A stretch of DNA of 64,000 bases from assembly GCF_016735585.2 (NCBI RefSeq), contig NZ_JAERSE020000004.1:372001-436000 (forward strand). Direction: 5' to 3'. The DNA comes from Chryseobacterium tagetis (lineage in GTDB: Bacteria > Bacteroidota > Bacteroidia > Flavobacteriales > Weeksellaceae). A program made the position numbers and the translations under genes. Positions 8,434 to 17,708 of the stretch are shown here, in pieces. Position 1 is the stretch's first letter; every line of letters begins with the position of its first letter. The notes under the pieces were generated by a model. It was not told the DNA's origin and ran no database searches. It saw only the letters and a program-made list of their open reading frames with translations.

Positions 8434-11103
8434 TTATGTATCCTTTTGTGAGTTTACATTTTCAGGACTTTCAGTCTCTGATTCAGCAATTTCTTTTTTA
8501 GAAAATCTCGGCTGAAGAATTTTTGCAATCAAACCGGTCCATCCCGTTTGGTGGGAAGCTCCTACTCCACGACCGTTATCTCCGTGGAAATATTCGTAAA
8601 ACAAGATATAATCCTTAAAATCAGGATCTGTCTGAAATCTTGGATACTGCCCGTTAACAGGGCGATTTCCATTTTCATCTTTTAAAAATATTTTAGACAA
8701 TCTTTTGCTGAGAGCATCTGCAATCTCATCCAGGTTTGAATAATTTCCGCTTCCGGTAGGATATTCTACCAAAAAGTCGGGGCTGTAGTAAAAGAAGAAC
8801 CTTTGAAGACTTTCAATGATTAGAAAATTAATCGGGAACCAGATCGGGCCTCTCCAGTTGCTGTTTCCTCCAAAAAGTCCGCTATCGCTTTCTGCAGGGG
8901 TATATTTTACAGAATAATCGGTTTCATTCAGTTTTAAAGTATATACATTCTCCTCGTATTCCTTAGACAGGGCACGAACTCCGTAGTCACTCAAAAATTC
9001 ATTCGGATTCAGCATTCTGTATAGTAACCTTTTCAGGCGATGCCCACGCAAAAGCGACAGCAAGTGCTTTGAATCCTGACCTTTCACTTCCCAACGGGAA
9101 ACCAAAGATGCCAATTCGGGTTTATTTTCTAGCACCCATTTCATTCTTTTCTTAAAATTGGGAAGATTTTCTATCATTTCATCATCAATGACCTCAACCG
9201 CAAACATCGGAATGAGCCCCACTATGGTTCTTAGTTTTAAATACATATGGCTTCCGTCACTTGCTGAAAGAGCATCATAGAAAAATTCATCTTCTTCATC
9301 CCAAAGGCTGAAGTTTTCATCTCCCATTTTATCCAGTGAGTTGGCAATAGCAAGAAAATGATCAAAAAACTTCATGGCCATCTCTTCATACACATTATTA
9401 TAAAGAGCCAGTTCAAGAGCAATTCTCATCATATTTAAGGCAAACATGGCCATCCAGCTTGTTCCGTCTGCCTGTTCCAGCTGCTCTCCATTCGGAAGGG
9501 TTGTATTTCGGTCAAAAACACCAATATTATCCAATCCTAAGAATCCCCCTTCAAAAATATTATTTCCATTATTGTCTTTTTTATTCACCCACCAGGTAAA
9601 ATTCATAAGCAGTTTTTGAAAGGCACTTTCAAGGAATGCAATATCTGCTTTTTCCTGTATATACTCATCTATTTTAAAAACCCTGAAAACCGCCCATGCG
9701 TGAACCGGCGGATTGACATCACTAAGATTCCATTCATAGGCAGGAAGCTGCCCGTTTGGATGCATATACCATTCAAAAAGGAAAAGCTTTAACTGATGTT
9801 TTGAAAATTCCGGATCGATCAGTGAAAAACTTATTGTATGAAAAGCAAGATCCCATGTTGCATACCAAGGATATTCCCATTTATCGGGCATTGTAATAAT
9901 ATGACCGTTATTGAGGTGCTTCCAGTCCTGATTTCTAATTTTTTCACGGGAAACGGGTGGTTTTATTTCTGCGGGATCACCTTTCAGCCATTGTTCTACA
10001 TTGTAATAATAAAACATTTTGTTCCAGAGCATTCCTGCGAAAGCCTGTCTTTGCACCAGTTTTTCATCCTCCGACTGTATTCCTGTCTGAATATCCACAT
10101 AAAATTCATCAGCTTCCTGCTTTCTTGAATTAAAAATTACATCAAAATCTTTAAAAGGCTGTTCTAAATCTTCATCTGTAAGTCTGAATTCAAAAACTTT
10201 GGTTTCTTTTGCAGAAAAATTTTCATCGATCAAAAAAGAAGCTTTAGTTCCGAAATTTTGTGGATTAACAGATTGTGAATCCCCGGTAATTACAAAATTA
10301 TTGATTCCGTCTTTGCAATATTTATATTCATTTGGAGACTGATAAAGCCGTGAATTATTGGTTTCATTATCACAAAACAATATGGATAAAGACTGTTTTG
10401 CATAGAATTTTTTTATTTCAAGATCTTTATGACTAACCTTAATTGATGATGCATCTTCTGTTCTCAATTCAGGTTTGTAATCATCATAGCCCCATTTCCA
10501 CGTATTTCTGAACCAGATCGTCGGTAAAATAACAATAGTGGCGTCTTTTTCCGATTTATTAACAACCGTAAGCTTAATTAAGATATCATTCTGACTTTCT
10601 TTGGCATATTCAATAAAAATATCGAAGTATTCATTCTGATCAAAAATTCCGGTATCTATTAATTCGTATTCAGGCTCGTTTTTATTTCTTGCGGCATTCG
10701 TCTGTATAAGATCTTCGTATGGAAAAGCATTCTGAGGATATTTGTACAGCATCTTCATATACGAATGGGTAGGTGTGGAATCCAGATAATAAAAATATTC
10801 CTTTACGTCTTCTCCATGGTTTCCCTGTCCATTGGTTAAGCCAAAGAAACGTTCTTTTATCATTTTGTCTTTTTTATTCCAGAAGCCTACAGAAAAAACT
10901 AGTTTCTGCACATCATCACAAATCCCGCAAATTCCTTCTTCTCCCCACCTGTACGTTTTTGCTTCGGCATCATTGTGATTGGTGTAGTTCCATGCGTCAC
11001 CGTTTTCACTGTAATCTTCACGCACAACTCCCCATTCTCTGTTGCTTACGTAAGGTCCCCATTTTTTCCAAGAGACATCTGAAAGTCTTTGCTTTTCTTT
11101 CAT
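8434..11103 (-). CDS. GH63-type (MGH1-like) glucosidase
   Basis: An 889-aa cytoplasmic-looking glycoside hydrolase with no signal peptide. The (alpha/alpha)6 barrel signatures are YPWYATWDLAFHTISFSLID (near residue 415, with the likely acid Asp), NGQLPAYEWNLSDVNPPVHA and NSNWRGPIWFPINFL. GRGVGASHQTGWTGL lies near residue 845. These fit the GH63/YgjK-like clan. The substrate is probably an alpha-glucoside. It is followed on the same strand by an SDR of the glucose-dehydrogenase type upstream at 11174, suggesting sugar release coupled to oxidation. Confidence 0.8.
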   Translation of the reverse strand: MKEKQRLSDVSWKKWGPYVSNREWGVVREDYSENGDAWNYTNHNDAEAKTYRWGEEGICGICDDVQKLVFSVGFWNKKDKMIKERFFGLTNGQGNHGEDVKEYFYYLDSTPTHSYMKMLYKYPQNAFPYEDLIQTNAARNKNEPEYELIDTGIFDQNEYFDIFIEYAKESQNDILIKLTVVNKSEKDATIVILPTIWFRNTWKWGYDDYKPELRTEDASSIKVSHKDLEIKKFYAKQSLSILFCDNETNNSRLYQSPNEYKYCKDGINNFVITGDSQSVNPQNFGTKASFLIDENFSAKETKVFEFRLTDEDLEQPFKDFDVIFNSRKQEADEFYVDIQTGIQSEDEKLVQRQAFAGMLWNKMFYYYNVEQWLKGDPAEIKPPVSREKIRNQDWKHLNNGHIITMPDKWEYPWYATWDLAFHTISFSLIDPEFSKHQLKLFLFEWYMHPNGQLPAYEWNLSDVNPPVHAWAVFRVFKIDEYIQEKADIAFLESAFQKLLMNFTWWVNKKDNNGNNIFEGGFLGLDNIGVFDRNTTLPNGEQLEQADGTSWMAMFALNMMRIALELALYNNVYEEMAMKFFDHFLAIANSLDKMGDENFSLWDEEDEFFYDALSASDGSHMYLKLRTIVGLIPMFAVEVIDDEMIENLPNFKKRMKWVLENKPELASLVSRWEVKGQDSKHLLSLLRGHRLKRLLYRMLNPNEFLSDYGVRALSKEYEENVYTLKLNETDYSVKYTPAESDSGLFGGNSNWRGPIWFPINFLIIESLQRFFFYYSPDFLVEYPTGSGNYSNLDEIADALSKRLSKIFLKDENGNRPVNGQYPRFQTDPDFKDYILFYEYFHGDNGRGVGASHQTGWTGLIAKILQPRFSKKEIAESETESPENVNSQKDT

Positions 11104-11173
11104 AGCTTTTCAAATAAATGTTAAAAATGAATTTTAAATGATTTGTTTTCTCACAAAAGAATTTCTGATATAT

Positions 11174-11983
11174 CTAACCACCGGTTGAAAAACTTTCAAA
11201 AGTGGTCATTCCGCCATCTATAAAAATACTGCTTCCTGTAATATAATCTGAAAGATCACTGGCTAAAAATGCGGCTAAGTTCCCAATATCTTCAGGCTGC
11301 CCGATTCTATTGTAAGGAATCAATGTAAGAAGAGAATTCAAAGCATTATCTGTATTCCATGCATTGGTATTAATCGGTGTCTGAATTGCTCCCGGACAAA
11401 TGGAATTCACCCTGATCTTGTCTGCTCCATATTCCTGAGCCAACGTCTGCATCAGCATTCTTATGGCTCCTTTACTCGAAGCATAATTGGCATGTCCTGC
11501 CCAAGGAATAATTTCATGAACGGAACTGATATGAATGATTTTTCCGCAGGCAACCGAACGTGAAGGATCGATTCCGCGACGGAGAAATTCTTTAATGGCT
11601 TCTCTTGCACACAGAAACTGACCTGTCAGATTCACTCCCATTACTGCATTCCATTGATCGATGGTCATTTCAGTAAATTTTGCATCTTTCTGAATTCCGG
11701 CATTATTGATCAGAATATCCACCGTTCCCAGCTCTGAAACGATATCCTGAAACATTTTAACCACCTGATCTTCTTTAGAAACATCACACTGGTAGATAAT
11801 ACCTTTTCCTCCGGCATCAATAATTTCTTTAAGAACACTATTTGCCTGTTCCATTGATCCTTCAAAAGGATAATTAACAACGACTGTTGCTCCCGCAGAT
11901 GCTAAAGATTTTGCCACTCCGGCTCCGATTCCGCTGCTGGCTCCTGTAATCACGGCGACCTGATCTTTAAGTGAGATTTCCAT
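11174..11983 (-). CDS. SDR family oxidoreductase, glucose 1-dehydrogenase-like
   Basis: A 269-aa classical short-chain dehydrogenase. The cofactor motif TGASSGIG is at 13-20, NNAG follows beta4, and the catalytic Ser and YxxxK lie in HISSVHEIIPWAGHANYASS. The C-terminal GSSIFIDGGM is typical. Overall resemblance is to Bacillus-type glucose 1-dehydrogenase, but substrate assignment within SDRs is unreliable. It lies 70 bp upstream of the GH63 gene on the same strand and may share its transcript. Confidence 0.8.
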   Translation of the reverse strand: MEISLKDQVAVITGASSGIGAGVAKSLASAGATVVVNYPFEGSMEQANSVLKEIIDAGGKGIIYQCDVSKEDQVVKMFQDIVSELGTVDILINNAGIQKDAKFTEMTIDQWNAVMGVNLTGQFLCAREAIKEFLRRGIDPSRSVACGKIIHISSVHEIIPWAGHANYASSKGAIRMLMQTLAQEYGADKIRVNSICPGAIQTPINTNAWNTDNALNSLLTLIPYNRIGQPEDIGNLAAFLASDLSDYITGSSIFIDGGMTTFESFSTGG

Positions 11984-12058
11984 GTTTGATTCGTATTTTA
12001 TTTACAATCAATGGAAAGAATCAAGCCAAAATGAAAAATTTGGGAATTAAAATTTAAT

Positions 12059-12532
12059 TTACAGTTTTTTATACATCAAAAATTGCGGTCCGCTTCTTCC
12101 GTCTCTGATTCTTCCATCATACACATATCCTGTCTTCAAATAAATTTCATAGGCAAGCGTATTATTCTGATTCACGGCAAGAACGATTTCATCACAAGTA
12201 AGAAAATATTTTTTCACAAACTCATCGATTACAAACATCACCGATTTTCCGATTCCTTTCCCCTGAAGCTCCGGATTAATTGATAATGACCTCAATAAAA
12301 CTGAATTTGGATTATCGGTAATATCGAATTTATCAGCTCCAAAATCTAAAACTAAAAAACCCGCCAAAACTGCGTCGTCAAAAACAGAAACAGGAAAGGC
12401 AAGACCATCACCTCTTTCTTCTATTCTTTCCAGCGCCTGTGCAGCCGTAGAAGTATACAGGCTTTGCCTTTCGTCTAAAACATAGCTTAGTCCGGCTAAG
12501 TCTTTGGAAACAAAAAATTTCAGATGAACCAT
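12059..12532 (-). CDS. GNAT family N-acetyltransferase
   Basis: A 157-aa GNAT fold with the acetyl-CoA-binding loop LSINPELQGKGIGKSVM. The beta5-alpha4 region LAVNQNNTLAYEIYLKTGY also fits. Substrate unknown. It is followed 11 bp before the DUF1684 gene of the same strand, and these small genes may form one transcription unit with mqo. Confidence 0.85.
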   Translation of the reverse strand: MVHLKFFVSKDLAGLSYVLDERQSLYTSTAAQALERIEERGDGLAFPVSVFDDAVLAGFLVLDFGADKFDITDNPNSVLLRSLSINPELQGKGIGKSVMFVIDEFVKKYFLTCDEIVLAVNQNNTLAYEIYLKTGYVYDGRIRDGRSGPQFLMYKKL

Positions 12533-12543
12533 TGCGAATGTAA

Positions 12544-13191
12544 TTAATGGTGATAAATATCTTCGTACATTACTCCTGCTCTGATCTCAACAGGAAGTTT
12601 ATTTTCTTCAGGAACAATCGGACAGTTGTAGTCGTAAGCATTGTAGGCACAGTACGGATGATAAGACTGGTTAAAATCTAAAATAATTGAATTTCCTTCA
12701 GGAATCTTCAAATCCATGTATTTTCCTCCTCCATAGGTTTCTTTCGTATTGGTGACATCCCGAAAAGGAAGAAAAAGATGATCTTTATATTTTTCCGTTT
12801 TCATCAGATCCAAACTCTGGTATACGGTAAGTGTATAAGGCTTTCCGTCAAGTTCAAACGTTGCTTTTCCGAATTCCTGATAAGATTTTGTTTTTCCCGA
12901 AGATGTCGGAAGATCAAAAGGTACCGGATTTTCTGTTTTAACAAATTTTGCCCGTACTCTGTATTTTAAATCTATCGGAAAGAAAGGATGTTTTTTAAAG
13001 TTTGTGAAATTATCTCCTCTTAAAGGCGTTTCTTTAGGATTCAGATATTCTTCATTCAAATCCTTTTGAAATTTTTTGATGGCTTTAATTTCTTTTGCTT
13101 CCTGTTTTGAAGTGACCATAGTTGCTCCATTCTTTTGGGAAAAGCTGAAGAAAGGTATCAGTAAAAGAAGAATTATGATAGAGGGTTTCAT
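12544..13191 (-). CDS. DUF1684 domain protein, exported
   Basis: A 215-aa protein with an N-terminal signal peptide (IIILLLLIPFFSFS, cleavage about residue 18). The DUF1684 core contains LFLPFRDVTNTKETYGGGKY, then ILDFNQSYHPYCAYNAYDYN with the conserved Cys pair and CPIVPEEN. The family is widespread and of unproven function; some members were suggested to bind flavin. Its start shares a base with the stop of the upstream 150-aa gene. Confidence 0.85.
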   Translation of the reverse strand: MKPSIIILLLLIPFFSFSQKNGATMVTSKQEAKEIKAIKKFQKDLNEEYLNPKETPLRGDNFTNFKKHPFFPIDLKYRVRAKFVKTENPVPFDLPTSSGKTKSYQEFGKATFELDGKPYTLTVYQSLDLMKTEKYKDHLFLPFRDVTNTKETYGGGKYMDLKIPEGNSIILDFNQSYHPYCAYNAYDYNCPIVPEENKLPVEIRAGVMYEDIYHH

Positions 13192-13643
13192 TATGATTCG
13201 GAGATTTTAATTTTATAGATGTCAGATGAGTTTCTTTTAATTGACTGCACAAAAAAGCCTCCCTCTTCCGGAATCACTTCCTGAAAATCGAAACTTTTAC
13301 AATCTTTGGGAAGCCCCGAAAATACAAGGGTAAACCAAAAGTCTTTCATAAAAGGCACTGCCGTCCAATTAGGATATATTGAAATATTTTCCGCATGAAT
13401 CAGGTGACTTTTGTGATCCGAATTATTATCAAAAAGATACGTAGACCTCCAGATTCTGATCAGGTTTCCTAAAAACGGTGATGCCGGAAAACAGCAATGA
13501 ACAATTACCTGTTTCTCCTCCTCTACTTTGGTTTGAAGAGATTCCAGAATTTCTTTTTCTATAATTGGTTTATTGATTGTTTCAGCCACGTTTATTTTAT
13601 CGATAATGAGTAATAAATAATGAGTAATCGTTACATTACTCAT
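13191..13643 (-). CDS. Conserved protein of unknown function
   Basis: A 150-aa protein I do not recognise by function. Its middle reads HAENISIYPNWTAVPFMKDF and its end EVIPEEGGFFVQSIKRN, a compact globular look without membrane segments or signal peptide. The first about 13 codons (MSNVTITHYLLLI) fall inside a 17-bp perfect inverted repeat. The annotated ATG may therefore be an artefact of that repeat, and translation may start later. It is coupled to the DUF1684 gene by a one-base overlap. Confidence 0.55.
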   Translation of the reverse strand: MSNVTITHYLLLIIDKINVAETINKPIIEKEILESLQTKVEEEKQVIVHCCFPASPFLGNLIRIWRSTYLFDNNSDHKSHLIHAENISIYPNWTAVPFMKDFWFTLVFSGLPKDCKSFDFQEVIPEEGGFFVQSIKRNSSDIYKIKISES

Positions 13644-13651
13644 TATTTATT
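13612..13651. repeat. 17-bp perfect inverted repeat between mqo and the 150-aa gene
   Basis: AATAAATAATGAGTAAT (13612-13628) and its exact complement at 13635-13651 around a 6-nt loop. It covers the start codon of the downstream gene. It resembles the AT-rich palindromic spacers seen in the tRNA array of this window and could hide the start or act as a processing or weak termination signal. Confidence 0.65.
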
Positions 13652-13663
13652 GTGTTTGTTATT

Positions 13664-15169
13664 TTAATGTTCTAATTCAAGTTTTTCTTTAGAATAGCTT
13701 CGTACTTTTTCTGTCAGTTCAGGATGTTCCGCCAGCTTTTGTCCGTAAGAAGGAATTATCTCTAGCAATTTGTCTTTCCATTCTCCTTCCAGCTTTTCAG
13801 GGAAACATTTTTCAAGAACTTTTAACATAGCATATACCGCTGTAGATGCTCCCGGTGAAGCTCCCAATAATGAAGCGATCGTTCCTGCTTTATTCACAAC
13901 GACTTCAGTTCCGAATTCGAGTTTTCCACCTTCTTTTTCGTCTTTTTTAATGATCTGTACTCTTTGTCCGGCTACTTTCAATTCCCAGTCTTCTTCTTTG
14001 GCATCTTTTATAAATTCTCTCAAATGCTGCATTCTCTGCGCTTTGGTCATTGCCACCTGCTGAATCAGATATTTCGTTAAAGGAATATTGTGCCACCAAG
14101 CTCCAAACAGAGATCTCAAATTTTTTGTATTTACACTTTCCGGCAAATCAAGGTAACTTCCTTCTTTTAGAAATTTTGTAGAAAATCCTGCAAAAGGACC
14201 AAAAAGAAGCGCTTTTTCACCATCAATAATTCTTAAATCCAGGTGAGGAACTGACATTGGCGGCGCATCTACCGTTGCCTGCGTATATACTTTTGCCTGA
14301 TGTTTTTTCACCAATTCCTGATTGTGGGAAACCAACCATTGTCCGGAAACCGGAAAACCTCCATATCCTTCGCTTTCCTTAATATCCGAACTATCCAATA
14401 ACGGTAAAGCATATCCTCCCGCTCCGATAAATACAAAATCAGCAACAATCTCCTGTTTGTGGTTATGAATTCTATCCTTCACCTTCATTTCCCATTTTCC
14501 GTCATCTCTAGGATCAATGTCTTTTACCTCATGATATAAAAAGACTTCAACATTGGAATCTTCCAATAAATGTCTTCCCATTTTTCTTGTTAAAGTTCCG
14601 AAGTTCACATCGGTACCTAAATCCATTTTGGTAGCCGCTAAAACTTCCGATTCATTTCTTTTGCTCATGACCAAAGGAATCCATTCTCTCAACTTGTCAT
14701 GATCTCTGGAAAATTCCATTCCTTGAAATAAAACCGATTCTGATAATTTCTCATGACGCTTTTTAAGATATTCTGCATCTTTTTCACCAAACACCAAACT
14801 CATGTGCGAGCAGGAGTTGATAAAGTCTTTCGGATCATGAATATATCCTTTGCTTACTAAATACGACCAGAACTGTTTTGAAATTTCGAACTGCTCGGCA
14901 ATACTTTCAGCTTTTGAAATATCTATAGATCCGTCTTCTTTTTCAGGAGTGTAATTAAGTTCACAAAAAGCAGAGTGTCCTGTTCCTGCATTATTCCATG
15001 CTGCTGTACTTTCTTTTGCAAATCTGCCTAATCTTTCAAAAATTGCAATTTCGAGATTGGGATCAAATTCATGAAGTAATGTTGCTAAAGTGGCACTCAT
15101 AATTCCGCCACCTATCAGTACAACGTCATATTTTGGTTTCGGTGTTCTGCTAATAAGCGATTGTGACAT
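13664..15169 (-). CDS. mqo: Malate:quinone oxidoreductase
   Basis: A 501-aa membrane-associated FAD enzyme that oxidises malate to oxaloacetate and passes electrons to quinone, bypassing NAD-malate dehydrogenase in the TCA cycle. The N-terminal dinucleotide fold reads DVVLIGGGIMSATLATLLHE. Family blocks include ESTAAWNNAGTGHSAFCELN, FGPFAGFSTKFLKEGSY and LLGASPGASTAVYAML. Length is standard. Confidence 0.95.
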   Translation of the reverse strand: MSQSLISRTPKPKYDVVLIGGGIMSATLATLLHEFDPNLEIAIFERLGRFAKESTAAWNNAGTGHSAFCELNYTPEKEDGSIDISKAESIAEQFEISKQFWSYLVSKGYIHDPKDFINSCSHMSLVFGEKDAEYLKKRHEKLSESVLFQGMEFSRDHDKLREWIPLVMSKRNESEVLAATKMDLGTDVNFGTLTRKMGRHLLEDSNVEVFLYHEVKDIDPRDDGKWEMKVKDRIHNHKQEIVADFVFIGAGGYALPLLDSSDIKESEGYGGFPVSGQWLVSHNQELVKKHQAKVYTQATVDAPPMSVPHLDLRIIDGEKALLFGPFAGFSTKFLKEGSYLDLPESVNTKNLRSLFGAWWHNIPLTKYLIQQVAMTKAQRMQHLREFIKDAKEEDWELKVAGQRVQIIKKDEKEGGKLEFGTEVVVNKAGTIASLLGASPGASTAVYAMLKVLEKCFPEKLEGEWKDKLLEIIPSYGQKLAEHPELTEKVRSYSKEKLELEH

Positions 15170-15313
15170 AATTTCAAATTTTCTATCAAATTTCGGGAAA
15201 ACTTATTAAAATTGATTTCATTTTAACATCTTATTTTTGCCTATTTCAACATTTTTTTTCTCGGAAGGAAATACAATGGAAAATATCAATGGATTGAAAT
15301 TGAATCTATAAAT

Positions 15314-15345
15314 AAAAAGCACCAACAAAATTGCCGGTGCTTTTT
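15314..15345 (-). terminator. Terminator after gpsA
   Basis: Ten-bp stem (AAAAAGCACC with GGTGCTTTTT) with T-rich flanks on both strands. It lies 20 bp past the gpsA stop and isolates it from mqo. Confidence 0.85.
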
Positions 15346-15365
15346 TATATTTTTTATAATGATTT

Positions 15366-16406
15366 CTAATTCAGTTTTGTAGTCAGCTTTTTGAATTGTT
15401 TTTCTGCATTTTTTCCTTCATACAGAATTCCGTACACCGTATCAATGATTGGAAGCTTTAAGCCTTTTTCTTTTGAAGTTTTATAAATAGAATCTGCAGC
15501 GTAATATCCTTCCGCCACCATGTTCATCGACTGAATTGCAGATTTTACAGTATAGCCCTTTCCTATAAGATTTCCTAAGTTTCTGTTTCTCGAGAATAAA
15601 GAATAAGCCGTTACCAGTAAATCTCCTAAATAAGCACTTTCATTCACGTCTCTAGGTGCTTCGTAAATTGCTTCCAGGAAAGTTTCCATTTCACGGATGG
15701 CATTGGAAACGAAAACAGCAGTAAAATTGTCTCCATACCCTAATCCGCTTGCAATTCCTGCTCCGATTGCAAAAATATTTTTAAGAATCGCACTGTACTC
15801 ATTTCCTAAAATATCTTTACTGGAATGAACTTTAATAAAGTCAGAATTAAAAATACTTACGAGTTTTTCTGAAACTTCTTCTTCCACTGTAGCTATGGTA
15901 AGATAAGAAAGTCTTTCCATCGCAACTTCTTCTGCGTGACAAGGTCCTGCAATCACGGCCTGATTTCTGAATCCGATTTTGAATTCGTCTCTCAGATAAT
16001 GGGCAACCACATCATTTACTTTAGGAATAATCCCTTTAATGGCCGAAACGAAGATTTTGTCGGTGTATTCACAACTCATTTTATCCAGCGTATCGGAAAG
16101 ATAAATGGAAGGGGTTGCTAAAACAACAACATCACAGGCAGAAACCAACTCGTTGATGTCTGTTGTGAGTTTTAGATTTTTAATATTAAAATTGACTGCG
16201 GTAAGATAAGTCGGATTATGCCCACGAAGTTCGATGGCTCCTTTCACAAACTCATTTCTTACACACCAATGCACTATTTTGCAGTTTTCCACAAGCATTT
16301 TTACAATTGCCGTTGCAAAGCTTCCGCTCCCTACAACGCCTACAGAAACATCTTTTTTATTTTTCTTGGTATTTGAAGATTCTGACATTTTTTTCTTTTT
16401 TGCCAT
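15366..16406 (-). CDS. gpsA: Glycerol-3-phosphate dehydrogenase [NAD(P)+]
   Basis: Reduces dihydroxyacetone phosphate to sn-glycerol-3-phosphate for phospholipid synthesis. The protein is 346 aa. A lysine-rich N-terminal extension (about 20 residues) precedes the cofactor loop VGVVGSGSFATAI. Other family blocks are GHNPTYL, SAIKGIIP, the substrate region IAGPCHAEEVAMERL (Cys instead of the usual Ser) and KNIFAIGAGIASGLGYGDN with the catalytic Lys. A -7 box lies 17 bp upstream. Confidence 0.95.
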   Translation of the reverse strand: MAKKKKMSESSNTKKNKKDVSVGVVGSGSFATAIVKMLVENCKIVHWCVRNEFVKGAIELRGHNPTYLTAVNFNIKNLKLTTDINELVSACDVVVLATPSIYLSDTLDKMSCEYTDKIFVSAIKGIIPKVNDVVAHYLRDEFKIGFRNQAVIAGPCHAEEVAMERLSYLTIATVEEEVSEKLVSIFNSDFIKVHSSKDILGNEYSAILKNIFAIGAGIASGLGYGDNFTAVFVSNAIREMETFLEAIYEAPRDVNESAYLGDLLVTAYSLFSRNRNLGNLIGKGYTVKSAIQSMNMVAEGYYAADSIYKTSKEKGLKLPIIDTVYGILYEGKNAEKQFKKLTTKLN

Positions 16407-16422
16407 AATTGATTGTGAACTG

Positions 16423-16430
16423 CAAATATA
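16423..16430 (-). promoter_or_regulatory. -7 promoter element of gpsA
   Basis: TATATTTG on the minus strand matches TAnnTTTG and lies 17 bp before the gpsA ATG. A -33 TTG at the canonical distance is not evident. Confidence 0.5.
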
Positions 16431-16583
16431 TTAAAACAAAGATTGCAGGAGACTTTTCACTACATGATAAAAGCCATTTTTAGATAAAATTAACACTTGT
16501 ACACAATTAAATATCTAATTAGGCGTTAAATAGATAAAAAACTAAATTTTCACCACAAATATTCTTAAAAAATTATTTTTAAT

Positions 16584-16591
16584 TAAATTTG
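16584..16591 (+). promoter_or_regulatory. -7 promoter element of the M23 peptidase gene
   Basis: TAAATTTG matches TAnnTTTG, 39 bp before the ATG at 16630 and divergent from the gpsA promoter. No clear -33 TTG was seen. Confidence 0.5.
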
Positions 16592-16629
16592 CAACCTTAA
16601 AACCGTTTTTAAATACTAAGAAAAGAAAA

Positions 16630-17640
16630 ATGAAGAGATTTCTAAGCAGCAAAAGGAACGTAAACTTCGTCTTAGGCGGACTTTTATCAGTAGTTTTTGC
16701 ACAAGGTATATTCATTGCAAAATTATTTTCTGAGAAAGATAACAGAAACTATGAAGTAAATCTTGTAAAAATAAACACTGAAAGAGACAGTGTAGATTAT
16801 CTGAAAATGAAAACTGATCTTGCATTAGTAGATCAAACCGTAAACGAACTGAATTCCTTCTTACGATCAAAAGATATCAGCAATGGAAAACTGACCGTTC
16901 TGAGCAAGGACAGCATTTCGAACTCCATTTACCTTGCAAAACAGGCCAACCGATACAGCCAGTATCTGATGGATCTTCAAAACAAACTGATGCAGGTTCC
17001 TCTGGGAATGCCTACTGACGGACATATTTCATCTAATTTCGGGATCAGAAAAAATCCTATTCCTTTCAAAACAGTATATGCTTCGGTAAAATCTAATATT
17101 GCGACACCAGCTGCAGCTTCTGCCCCAGCTCCTGAAGTAAAGGCTGTACCTGTAGAAAAAATCGTTGAAGTTACCGACAGCTACGGAAATAAAAGAGAGG
17201 TAAAAGTAATGGTAACTCCCAAAGCAGCTCCGGCTGTTGCTGCCAGTTCTACCCCGGCAAAATCTTCTGTTGCCACATCTTCTAAAACAGTCGCTGAACA
17301 AAATAATCCTCCTGCCGAAGCAGATCAAATGCAGTTCCATAAAGGATTGGATATTGCAGTGGCATTTGGTTCTGATGTAAAAGCAGCCGCAGCGGGAACT
17401 GTGATTTTCTCAGGTCAAAAAGGCGGTTACGGAAATTGCGTGATCGTATCTCACGGAAATGGTCTGGCTACCCTTTACGGACATTTATCCCAGCTTATTG
17501 CAAGGGTAAATGATAAAGTAAAAGTTGGAGAAGTCATCGCAAAGTCAGGAAATTCCGGACGTTCTACAGGACCTCACCTTCATTATGAGGTACACAAAAA
17601 CAATACTCCGGTCAATCCGAAGTTGTTTATGAATTTATAG
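16630..17640 (+). CDS. M23 (LytM) peptidase with a Pro/Ala-rich insert
   Basis: A 336-aa membrane-anchored protein: one N-terminal segment (about 12-33), a coiled or helical stretch to about 125, and a LytM domain. The zinc site is complete: HKGLD (H237, D241), YGHL (H285) and HLH (H316, H318). Active members cut peptidoglycan cross-bridges. Unusually, the start of the domain (SSNFGIRKNPI, 134-144) is separated from HKGLD by about 90 residues of Ala/Pro/Ser/Val-rich linker, where normally few residues occur. The domain should still fold with the insert as an exposed loop. Confidence 0.88.
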   Translation: MKRFLSSKRNVNFVLGGLLSVVFAQGIFIAKLFSEKDNRNYEVNLVKINTERDSVDYLKMKTDLALVDQTVNELNSFLRSKDISNGKLTVLSKDSISNSIYLAKQANRYSQYLMDLQNKLMQVPLGMPTDGHISSNFGIRKNPIPFKTVYASVKSNIATPAAASAPAPEVKAVPVEKIVEVTDSYGNKREVKVMVTPKAAPAVAASSTPAKSSVATSSKTVAEQNNPPAEADQMQFHKGLDIAVAFGSDVKAAAAGTVIFSGQKGGYGNCVIVSHGNGLATLYGHLSQLIARVNDKVKVGEVIAKSGNSGRSTGPHLHYEVHKNNTPVNPKLFMNL

Positions 17641-17663
17641 AAATTATTTAATCAATAAAAATC

Positions 17664-17684
17664 GGCGGCTCTTTTGGAGCCGCC
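17664..17684 (-). terminator. Hairpin between convergent M23 and ywnB-like genes
   Basis: Eight-bp GC-rich stem (GGCGGCTC with GAGCCGCC). A T-rich tail (ATTTTTATT) follows on the minus strand, so it ends the NAD(P)H-binding protein transcript and may also stop the M23 transcript. Confidence 0.75.
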
Positions 17685-17708
17685 CGAAGCTATATATACA
17701 AGAACTTA

